From: Neobacillus nitrireducens
Lineage (GTDB): Bacteria > Bacillota > Bacilli > Bacillales > Cytobacillaceae
Length of the DNA stretch: 64,000 nt
Direction of reading: 5' to 3'
NCBI RefSeq assembly: GCF_030915405.1
Contig: NZ_CP133262.1
Coordinates: 3,472,001-3,536,000, forward strand
Made by a program: the position numbers and the translations under genes
Notes under the pieces: generated by a model
What the model saw: the letters and a program-made list of their open reading frames with translations, nothing else
Told to the model about the DNA's origin: nothing
Database searches by the model: none
Shown: positions 54,621 to 61,556 of the stretch, piece by piece
How positions within the stretch are numbered: the stretch's first letter is position 1
Layout of the letters: each line of letters begins with the position of its first letter

Positions 54621-55262
54621 CTACTTTGTGATATTTTTTAAAGCATAGGAAGCAAGCTGGACTCGATTTTCTAGATTCAGTTTTTCCAAAAGGTTTTTCA
54701 TATGGTTCTTTACGGTATTCTCAGAAATAAACAATTGTTCGGCCATTTGTTTGTTTGTTAACCCTTTTGAAACTAAGAGAAGTATTTCTTTTTCACGAGG
54801 TGTTAAAGAACTGATGGATGGAGCGTTTTGTAAATCTCGTTCCCTAAATTGATAGAGAAGTTTTCCTGCCAGATCTTTGGCAGCTGTATTAGACCCCTCA
54901 ACAATCGAGCGTAAGTATTGCAGCCAATCATCTGGATCCATATTTTTCAGTAAATACCCTTGTGCTCCATACTGAATAGCCGTAAATAAATCCTCGATAT
55001 GATCGGAGACGCTTAAAATGATCACCTTTATATAGGGGAATTTCCCCTTGATTATTTTCGTTGCCTCCAATCCGTTCAAAAGGGGCATATTAATATCTAT
55101 TAATAATATATCTGGCAGCAGTTTCTCACAGAACTCAATCGCTTCCTTTCCATTCGTTGCCTGCCCCACAATAGAAAATAGAGAATCGCCCTCCAACATT
55201 TCGATGATGGCAAGGCGTGCATGAGGATGATCATCTGCAATTAATATCCGGTAATTTTCCAT
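54621..55262 (-). CDS. NarL/LuxR-type response regulator
   Basis: The 213-residue protein has a receiver domain (YRILIADDHPHARLAIIEML, phospho-Asp in DILLIDINMP) and a C-terminal LuxR helix-turn-helix (LTPREKEILLLVSKGLTNKQ, AEQLFISENTVKNHMKNLLE). It is translationally linked to the kinase gene upstream (the kinase stop and regulator start share bases at 55262). The kinase is divergent from the ycnI-like gene, so that gene is a candidate target. Stimulus unknown; DegU/LiaR-like architecture. Confidence 0.92.
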   Translation of the reverse strand: MENYRILIADDHPHARLAIIEMLEGDSLFSIVGQATNGKEAIEFCEKLLPDILLIDINMPLLNGLEATKIIKGKFPYIKVIILSVSDHIEDLFTAIQYGAQGYLLKNMDPDDWLQYLRSIVEGSNTAAKDLAGKLLYQFRERDLQNAPSISSLTPREKEILLLVSKGLTNKQMAEQLFISENTVKNHMKNLLEKLNLENRVQLASYALKNITK

Positions 55263-56062
55263 TATTGTTTCCTGACTCCTTTGATGCTTATTTTGCTGCC
55301 AAGATTCTTTTCAGAGGAAATATCGATGGCAGCCCCTAATTTGGATACGGTCTCTTTCATCATAAGAAGTCCGTATTTGTTTGCCGAAATTTCATTTTCC
55401 GAAAATCCTTTTCCATTGTCCTCGATGATTAGCTTCCATTCATTTGGACGGGTTTCGAATAGAAGGGATGCTTTTTTTGCATCGGAATGCTTTCTTATAT
55501 TTGTGAATGCTTCCTGAATCAAACTAAACAGCTGAACTTCTTCCGCGGGAGTAAAATAGTTTTCATTTATAGTAATTGAAAGTATTAAATCTATGCCAGA
55601 AACCGTATTCCAATCATCCAGCCAATTCTCTATTCTTTTTGATAAAGTAACATGTTCGGTTGGGCTGGTCCGTAAATTGTAAATGGCTTGTCTTAGGTTC
55701 GAATCAATGGAATTGACTAAACCCTGTGCATCATCAAGCTTTCCTTTTTTTAAGTTAACTTTTAATAAAAATAAGGTTTGGGCAATGTTGTCGTGTAATT
55801 CCTTTGCCAGCCTTTCCCGTTCTTCGTATATGACACGTATTTCTCGTTCTGAAGAGATACGATGGTTTTGTTCTTTAATCGTCTTAAACATCCAGTTGGA
55901 AAAAGCGAAGGAAACGATAAAGGTTAAAATGATAATAAAATAATTTCCTGTTTCCATGGACATGCCTCGAAGGAAAGGGCCGCTGTGCCGCAAAAACTCA
56001 AATCCACCAATCAGAATGGTGGGTATTAAAATCGTAATCCATTTAAGATCTCTGTAAGACAT
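55262..56062 (-). CDS. HisKA_3-type sensor histidine kinase
   Basis: The protein has two N-terminal membrane helices (ILIPTILIGGFEFL and NYFIIILTFIVSFAFSNWMF), a short linker with IYEERERLAKELHDNIAQTL (phospho-His in ELHDN) and an ATPase domain with FSLIQEAFTNIRKHSDAKKA and IIEDNGKGFSENE. The start is placed at the ATG at 56062 after AGGTGA; the frame also opens at 56110. It has little extracellular sequence, so it may sense the membrane itself or a partner protein. Confidence 0.9.
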   Translation of the reverse strand: MSYRDLKWITILIPTILIGGFEFLRHSGPFLRGMSMETGNYFIIILTFIVSFAFSNWMFKTIKEQNHRISSEREIRVIYEERERLAKELHDNIAQTLFLLKVNLKKGKLDDAQGLVNSIDSNLRQAIYNLRTSPTEHVTLSKRIENWLDDWNTVSGIDLILSITINENYFTPAEEVQLFSLIQEAFTNIRKHSDAKKASLLFETRPNEWKLIIEDNGKGFSENEISANKYGLLMMKETVSKLGAAIDISSEKNLGSKISIKGVRKQ

Positions 56063-56250
56063 TGATGATTCACCTAAAATCCCTGAGTTTTTATATTCTA
56101 ATAGTACCATGAAGGCAATATTTTAAAATATGATTTTCTGTCAAAAATCTGTCACATTTTTCAAAGGAACTAGCCCTTATGGGTCATAGGTAGTTTACCC
56201 CGTCTAAGGTAAATTGATATTATCAAGTTTAATATAGGGGGAACGACAAC

Positions 56251-56877
56251 ATGAAGGTTTTAAAACTGTTCATACCAAGCTTTTTAGGATTATTTTTATT
56301 TGCAAGTGTAGCAAGTGCCCACGTTTCGGTAGTGCCTAAACAATCTACAACAGGTGCGTGGGAGACGTATACAGTTAAGGTTCCAGTTGAAAAGGATGTG
56401 CCGACAACAAAGGTTACGATTAAAGCGCCGGCAGGATTGGAAATCAAATCCTATCAGCCCGTTCCAGGATGGAAATATTCTGATGAAAAAGATGCGAAGG
56501 GTCTTGTCAAATCATTTACCTTTGAAGCGACAGGGGAAGGAATTTTGTCAGGTCAGTTCCAACAGTTTACTTTTGTAGGAAAGAATCCGGACAATGCAAC
56601 AAAAGCAGCCTGGGATGCATTTCAATATTACAAAGATGGTAGTATTGTAGAGTGGACAGGTGATGAAGGTTCCGAATCTCCACATTCCATCACGGATATT
56701 ATAGCAGGCTCAACAGAAGACCATCATGATGCGAAGAATACGAACCAAGAAACTCAAAAGACCGATAAAGTAGAAACAAAGACGGAAAAGACAGGAGACT
56801 CTCTTCCCTTAATCTTATCAGGGCTTGCAGTTTTGTTTTCCTTAGTAGCGATTGTCCGTACTTTTCGTAAAAAGTAA
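56251..56877 (+). CDS. ycnI: YcnI-type copper-binding membrane protein (DUF1775)
   Basis: The signal peptide ends ASA and the next residue is His24, giving AHVSVVPKQSTTGAWETYTV, the copper-site arrangement known for B. subtilis YcnI. The domain continues KVTIKAPAGLEIKSYQPVPG and AWDAFQYYKDGSIVEWTG, then a charged linker and a C-terminal membrane anchor (SLPLILSGLAVLFSLVAIVR) with RTFRKK. In B. subtilis it lies with ycnJ and ycnK; here it is alone, facing a two-component system. AGGGGGAACG precedes the ATG. Confidence 0.9.
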   Translation: MKVLKLFIPSFLGLFLFASVASAHVSVVPKQSTTGAWETYTVKVPVEKDVPTTKVTIKAPAGLEIKSYQPVPGWKYSDEKDAKGLVKSFTFEATGEGILSGQFQQFTFVGKNPDNATKAAWDAFQYYKDGSIVEWTGDEGSESPHSITDIIAGSTEDHHDAKNTNQETQKTDKVETKTEKTGDSLPLILSGLAVLFSLVAIVRTFRKK

Positions 56878-56895
56878 AAAATAGACACAAAGTGC

Positions 56896-56940
56896 AGTAG
56901 GCCTAATAGTTTGTATGTATTAGGCTTGCTACTCTTTCGT
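56896..56940 (+). terminator. Terminator after ycnI
   Basis: AGTAGGCCTAATA (56896-56908) pairs with TATTAGGCTTGCTACT (56918-56933) with a small bulge, followed by CTTTCGTTTT. Confidence 0.65.
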
Positions 56941-57149
56941 TTTATAGCGAAGAAAGTTGACCCTCCTATTGGATTTGTGGGTCTCTTCATCTTTTTGCCC
57001 CGGCGGGATATTGCCGTTTTTGCTGCTATCCTCCAGCAGCATCTACAAGAAGCGATTAACATAAAATCAGAATATGATTTGACGGTCTGTGGTGGAGGGT
57101 ATGGCAATTTTAAGTCTTCTTAACGGAAATAGAAATGATAAGAATAGGT

Positions 57150-57370
57150 TAAGCATCCGATCTTATTAATAGTCGGAAAAATTCCGCCTATTTAGTAATT
57201 ATCATTAAAAATAGCTTAAATAGACGGATAAATTCCGCCTATTAACTCGAAAAATATGAAAATGATAGATTTTGCTTTGCATAAGCGGAAAATTTCCGCT
57301 TATTCACCCCCGAAACGAGCTCCATTCTGCATTTAACCGGAAAAATTCCGCTTATTGACTTTCGCTCTGG
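57150..57370 (+). repeat. R1 element, copy B
   Basis: Palindromes start at 57174, 57225, 57286 and 57338 (spacing 51, 61, 52). Spacers match copies A and C. Between ycnI and this copy (56941-57123) a frame of about 50 codons (AKKVDPPIGFVGLFIFLPRR...) may be debris. Confidence 0.88.
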
Positions 57371-58045
57371 TTCCCCAATGCTTATTTAAATGGAAGTGAG
57401 ACGGGTTTTTTAGATCAGAACCATGAAGGTCCAAGGTCAAATTTGCCTAGGTCAGGTCTGTTAGGGTTAGAAATGCTCAAGATCCTAATCCAGATGACAT
57501 TATCCCTAAAGAAACCAATGATTTCATTTCGGATTTCTATCGGGAATGAAACTGCCATTATAGGGAATAAGCAAAACCCAGAATCATTAGCTAATGTTAA
57601 AAAAAAAAGCCTTTCCTCCGTGTGAATTGATATTTGTTCAATTAATTAACCTGCCTGTTACTCCTAAAACATAACTTTTAATAACACGGAAGATTGAAAT
57701 GTGTGTAGGTCTACCTCTAGTCTCCGCTTTGCTCTCATAAGGTTGGAGAGGCCAGGGCCTAATGAGTCTTCTTAATGTCCATAGAAATTGACAAATTATA
57801 GAATTCTATTAAACTAAAGATAGTTTCATCCTCTAATTCTTCTCTATTTGCTACTTCGTAAGTCTTTATTTGACTATAACTTTCTTCAATTGCTACCACA
57901 TTTTTTTACTCACTTCGTAATTTTAAAAATCCGTCCGAAGTTCAAATGAATAAATAATGGAGATGATTCATTCATTGCATCGAGTATGTATGCTATAAAA
58001 AGGGTGTTGTAAAAGACATGACCATTGGATAGGAGGAGGAATTCT
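57371..58045. other. Gene-free stretch with probable coding debris
   Basis: No intact gene is supported. Around 57470-57550 one frame reads NAQDPNPDDIIPKETNDFIS before stops, which looks like the remains of a protein gene I cannot name. The end of the stretch supplies the ribosome binding site for the DUF559 gene. Confidence 0.35.
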
Positions 58046-58708
58046 ATGGGATATGAAGAAGAATATCAGGCCTTTATGAATGCTCACCTGCAGGCTAGAA
58101 CTGGTGAACGGCTGCGGCGCTTACAAGAAGGTCACGACCAGGCTGAAAGGTTATTTTTGAAGCAAGTGTGGTGGCCCTCATTCAATCATTTCCGGTATCT
58201 TCATCCGGAATATGAAGTCAATGATTTTAGGGATGGCAAAAGGTATTTGGATTTTGCTTATATTCGTCCCGCCATCCGGATTTGCTTTGAGGTTGATGGG
58301 TATGGCCCACACCTAAATAACATAAGCAGATGGCAATTTTCTGACAACCTGGAACGTCAAAACCAGTTAGTGATTGATGGATGGACCGTGATCCGCTTTT
58401 CTTATGACCAAGTTAAAGAGAAGCCTCGTCGATGTCAACAGATTGTTCAGCAAGTAATTGGCCGATGGCTGGGTGATGAACTGGACCAGACCTCTTTGTC
58501 CTTTGGCGAAAAGGAAGTGCTGCGGCAAGCGATTCAAAAAGGAGAAGCCATATCCCCTAACGAAATCGAGAGGAATTTAAAGCTAAGTGACAAGACGGTA
58601 AAAAAGGTACTTTCTCAACTAGTCGAAAAAAAAATGCTGATTCCCGCATCTGGGACCAAAAGGATCCGCGCTTATCGGTTGGGTGATCAGGTCAAGCACC
58701 CGATTTGA
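58046..58708 (+). CDS. DUF559/Vsr-like nuclease-domain protein with winged-helix tail
   Basis: TAGGAGGAGG precedes the ATG at 58046. The 220-residue protein has GKRYLDFAYIRPAIRICFEV and DGYGPHLNN, giving the D...E-x-D core of PD-(D/E)XK-like endonuclease folds (DUF559), then WTVIRFSYDQVKEKPRRCQQ. The C-terminal third is a winged helix (ISPNEIERNLKLSDKTVKKV, LSQLVEKKMLIP). It is often seen in Bacillus with no known role. The final residues (QVKHPI and stop) are encoded by the start of R1 copy C. Confidence 0.75.
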   Translation: MGYEEEYQAFMNAHLQARTGERLRRLQEGHDQAERLFLKQVWWPSFNHFRYLHPEYEVNDFRDGKRYLDFAYIRPAIRICFEVDGYGPHLNNISRWQFSDNLERQNQLVIDGWTVIRFSYDQVKEKPRRCQQIVQQVIGRWLGDELDQTSLSFGEKEVLRQAIQKGEAISPNEIERNLKLSDKTVKKVLSQLVEKKMLIPASGTKRIRAYRLGDQVKHPI

Positions 58709-58911
58709 AAAATAGACGGAAAAATTCCGCTTAATTTGTAATTATCATAAAAAATAGCCTAAATAGACGGAAAAGTTCCGCCTATTAACTCGAAAAATAT
58801 GAAAATGATAGATTTTGCTTTGAATAAGCGGAAAATTTCCGCTTATTCACCCCGAAATGAGCTCCATTTTGCATTTAGCCGGAAAAATTCCGCTTATTTT
58901 ACTTTCGCTGG
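58692..58911 (+). repeat. R1 element, copy C
   Basis: Palindromes start at 58717, 58768, 58829 and 58880 (spacing 51, 61, 51). The first 17 bp encode the end of the DUF559 protein and its stop codon. Confidence 0.9.
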
Positions 58912-58923
58912 GTTCTTGAATTT

Positions 58924-59031
58924 CGGTGCAGGTCACACCCTGATATTTGTCGAAGATTGATAGGATATAAGGTGGATTTTAAGTGGTAGAATGGAGTTGC
59001 AGCTTAATATTGTTGGGGTGGCTGGTTATTA
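58924..59031 (+). repeat. Long copy of the GTGCCTGTCAC repeat family
   Basis: GGTGCAGGTCACACCCTGAT, TTTGTCGAAGATTGATAGG and ATATTGTTGGGGTGG; it directly follows R1 copy C, as another long copy directly precedes copy A. Confidence 0.75.
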
Positions 59032-59065
59032 CGCTTCTTTCCGTTTCGGAAAGGAGGTGATGTTC

Positions 59066-59278
59066 ATGGAAACATTTCTTGAAATTCTTCGAGAAGTTCT
59101 GAAGGGAGTTATGCGTGAATGGAGCGCTTATGTCTTTCGGGAAAACGTTCTAGAAAACAAGAAAACCACCCCGTGCCGTTGGAGGGAGGGCACTAAAAAA
59201 GTCCCTTTAAACAGAAATGCAGAATCTCTCACATTTAGTGAGGGCTTGTGCATTTTTTCATTGATTAGGAAATTATAA
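59066..59278 (+). CDS. Small basic protein, possibly a toxin-like peptide
   Basis: AAAGGAGGTGATGTTC gives a near-ideal ribosome binding site before the ATG at 59066. The 70-residue product starts with an amphipathic helix (METFLEILREVLKGVMREWS), then ENVLENKKTTPCRWREG. Its last 20 codons overlap a terminator hairpin (59215-59257), so the natural end may have been lost by a frameshift. I recall similar small Bacillus ORFs but no function. Confidence 0.5.
   Translation: METFLEILREVLKGVMREWSAYVFRENVLENKKTTPCRWREGTKKVPLNRNAESLTFSEGLCIFSLIRKL
59215..59257 (+). terminator. Terminator inside the 3' end of the small ORF
   Basis: AAATGCA...CTCTCAC pairs with GTGAGGG...TGCATTT (with internal loops), followed by TTT. 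Confidence 0.6.
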
Positions 59279-59304
59279 AATTACTTGTGGTGGATAACTT
59301 GAAA

Positions 59305-59466
59305 TAGTTTTCTGAATCCAGCTCCAGCACCCAACTGCTAGTGGGCTTCGCTCTCCGCCCTACGATAAGTCAAGCACGAATGCGCTAACGCTCTCCGTGT
59401 TTCCTTTATCTCAGTTGGAGCGCTCCAGCCCATACGCAGCTAAACGGGCGCTTGCGCCTTTTGTTC
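59305..59466. repeat. Common Bacillaceae intergenic repeat with terminal hairpin
   Basis: The stretch AGCTCCAGCACCCAACTGCT ... CAGTTGGAGCGCTCCAGCCC ... AAACGGGCGCTTGCGCC is of a type I recall between many Bacillaceae genes; its two ends are inverted to each other. It ends with GGCGC/GCGCC and TTTTG, terminator-like. A fragment (AGCTGGAGCGCTTGG) is also at about 6273. Confidence 0.55.
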
Positions 59467-59515
59467 TTTATAATTAAGTTATTAATATACGCGGGTGGTT
59501 TACATAGGATTGATT

Positions 59516-59633
59516 CCTATTTATCAAGGCTTGCAGCGATTCTAATCAAACGTTTGATTGAAAGGGAAATAGGAAGAAAATAAAATGGTCGAGGTTTGTC
59601 ATTTCATCAAAGATCAATTGGTCATGCTGGAGA
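59516..59633 (+). repeat. R4 repeat, copy 2
   Basis: Nearly the same as 45815-45930, with the palindrome AATCAAACGTTTGATT at 59544-59559. Confidence 0.75.
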
Positions 59634-59711
59634 TAATATGGAGTTCCGGTACTAGGTAGAGTAAATAGATTTAAATGATTTTCCATGGTTAATTTAATTT
59701 TGAACATTTTT

Positions 59712-59725
59712 TGAAAACGCTTGAA
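59712..59725. promoter_or_regulatory. CcpA cre site overlapping the uxaC promoter
   Basis: TGAAAACGCTTGAA matches 13 of 14 cre positions and overlaps the -35 box. Confidence 0.7.
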
Positions 59726-59749
59726 AGATATCTTCATACGAGCTATTAT
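59721..59749 (+). promoter_or_regulatory. Sigma-A-type promoter of the uxaC operon
   Basis: TTGAAA (59721-59726) and TATTAT (59744-59749) are 17 bp apart. Confidence 0.65.
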
Positions 59750-59763
59750 AAAAACAAGCAAAA

Positions 59764-59862
59764 TGTTCACGTTAACATTATCAAAGAAACAAAATGAACA
59801 GCTAGTTTATAAGGCGATATTTAGTAGTAAAATTTTTTTCGAAATTTATGTTAACGTTAACA
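59764..59862. promoter_or_regulatory. Two LacI-type operators upstream of uxaC
   Basis: TGTTCACGTTAACA (59764-59777) and the perfect palindrome TGTTAACGTTAACA (59849-59862) are 85 bp apart, roughly eight helical turns, and lie just after the promoter. The LacI-family protein encoded downstream is the likely ligand-responsive repressor. Confidence 0.65.
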
Positions 59863-59902
59863 AAACAATTTGCCTTTAAAATATTAGGAAGATGGTGAAC
59901 GG

Positions 59903-61309
59903 ATGCGAGACTTCATGGATGAGAATTTTCTTTTAAAAAATGAAACTGCAGTTCAGTTGTATCATGATTATGCAAAGCAAATGCCGATTATTGACTACCA
60001 TTGCCATTTAAGTCCAAAGGAAATTTATGAAAATAAAACCTTCAAAAATATTACGGAAATATGGCTGTATGGTGATCATTACAAATGGCGTTTAATGAGA
60101 AGCAATGGGATTGAGGAAAAGTTTATTTCTGGCAGTGCAAGTGATTATGAAAAATTCATGGCTTGGGCAAAAACAGTTCCGATGACAATGGGTAATCCGT
60201 TATATAATTGGACTCACCTGGAATTACAAAGGTTCTTTGGGATTTTTGATTTACTCGATGAAGAAAGCGCTCCCCAAATTTGGGAGAAGGTGAATGCTTT
60301 ATTAAACAGCGAGGGCTTTGGAGCAAGAGATTTTATTACAAAATCGAATGTAAAAGTAGTGTGCACAACAGATGATCCGACGGATAGCCTTGAATATCAC
60401 CTTAAATTGAAAGAAGAAAATGACTTTGATGTGAAGGTTTTACCAAGTTTTAGACCTGATAAAGGTTTAGAAATTAATCGGGACACTTTCGGGGAATGGG
60501 TCGAAACGCTCCAAACCGTCTCAAGTATTTCAATTGAATCGTATGATGATTTTTTGAAGGCGCTTGAATCAAGAGTTAGATTCTTTGATTCAGTGGGCTG
60601 CCGAGTTTCCGACCATGCGATTGATCAAATGATGTACGCGGATACAACAAAAGAAGAAGCTGCTGACATTTTCAATCAAGCCTTAAAGGGCAATAAAGTC
60701 TCGATCGAAGATGAAAAGAAATATAAAACATTCACTCTTGCGTTTTTAGGCCAACTTTATCAAGAGTTAGGCTGGGCGATGCAAATGCACATTAATGCGT
60801 TGCGAAATAACAATAGCAGAATGTTTGAAGCCATGGGTCCGGATACTGGCTGGGATTCGATCAATGATGAAGGAATTGCCAAGCCATTATCTAAATTACT
60901 AAACTTGATTGAACAGGAAAGTGGACTTCCTAAGACCATTATCTATTCATTAAATCCTAACGATAATCATACGATTGCCTCTATGATTGGTAATTTCCAA
61001 GGCGGCGGAATCCCTGGGAAAATTCAATTCGGAACAGCTTGGTGGTTTAATGATAATAAGGATGGAATGCTGGAACAAATGAAATCACTATCCAATATGG
61101 GACTTTTCAGCCGTTTCATTGGGATGCTGACGGATTCAAGAAGTTTCCTTTCTTACACAAGACATGAATATTTTAGAAGAGTAGCCATTTCCCTGATTGC
61201 TGAATGGGTTGAAAATGGGGAAGTTCCCAATAACATTGAGTTTTTAGGCAAGATGGTTCAAGGCATTTGTTATGAAAATGCAAAGGAATACTTTGGTTTT
61301 GACTTATAA
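59903..61309 (+). CDS. uxaC: Glucuronate isomerase
   Basis: The 468-residue protein matches UxaC: IIDYHCHLSPKEIYENKTFK near the N terminus with the metal-binding histidines, WLYGDHYKWRLMRSNG, NWTHLELQRFFGI, and MLTDSRSFLSYTRHEYFRR near the end. It turns D-glucuronate into D-fructuronate and D-galacturonate into D-tagaturonate, the first step of uronate breakdown. The ATG at 59903 follows GGAAGATGGTGA; the ATG at 59915 is an alternative. Cre and operator sites upstream imply control by carbon repression and by the LacI-type regulator. Confidence 0.96.
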   Translation: MRDFMDENFLLKNETAVQLYHDYAKQMPIIDYHCHLSPKEIYENKTFKNITEIWLYGDHYKWRLMRSNGIEEKFISGSASDYEKFMAWAKTVPMTMGNPLYNWTHLELQRFFGIFDLLDEESAPQIWEKVNALLNSEGFGARDFITKSNVKVVCTTDDPTDSLEYHLKLKEENDFDVKVLPSFRPDKGLEINRDTFGEWVETLQTVSSISIESYDDFLKALESRVRFFDSVGCRVSDHAIDQMMYADTTKEEAADIFNQALKGNKVSIEDEKKYKTFTLAFLGQLYQELGWAMQMHINALRNNNSRMFEAMGPDTGWDSINDEGIAKPLSKLLNLIEQESGLPKTIIYSLNPNDNHTIASMIGNFQGGGIPGKIQFGTAWWFNDNKDGMLEQMKSLSNMGLFSRFIGMLTDSRSFLSYTRHEYFRRVAISLIAEWVENGEVPNNIEFLGKMVQGICYENAKEYFGFDL

Positions 61310-61314
61310 AAAAA

Positions 61315-61369
61315 AGAACCACCTATTTTGCTAGGATTATTGGCGAATAATGCTAGCAAGGTGGAACTC
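61315..61369. repeat. Hairpin between uxaC and the transporter gene
   Basis: AGAACCACCT...TTGCTAGG and GCTAGCAAGGTGGAACT form a long imperfect stem. The T tract is on the minus strand, so on the plus strand it may stabilise or attenuate the mRNA rather than end it. Confidence 0.5.
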
Positions 61370-61556
61370 TAAAAAAACTTATCAAAAAAATTATATCAAA
61401 CATTAACTGATTATTTCAAGTATCCTAATAGACACCTAACATAATAGAATAAAAATACACCATTGCTTAGGGTGTTTTGTAAGCGACTTCATGTTTCCTT
61501 TTAGTGAAATTTAATGATTCAAGTGCAGGTCCTTATTATAAAAAGGTGGTGTATTT

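Noticed and set aside
56911..57123. Open frame MYVLGLLLFRFIAKK... after ycnI
   Set aside because: It starts inside the ycnI terminator, has no ribosome binding site and no recognised family; possibly debris, so not called as a gene.
57443..57625. 60-codon frame MPRSGLLGLEM...
   Set aside because: No ribosome binding site; another frame in the same place looks more protein-like but is broken, so the region is treated as debris.
54332..58911. Evenly spaced repeats as a CRISPR array
   Set aside because: The units are palindromes at 51 and 61 bp with conserved spacers repeated in three separate copies; CRISPR spacers would be unique, and no cas gene is present.
58991..59065. N-terminal extension of the small ORF into the R2 repeat (MELQLNIVGV...)
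   Set aside because: The extension is encoded by the repeat itself; the strong ribosome binding site points to the ATG at 59066.
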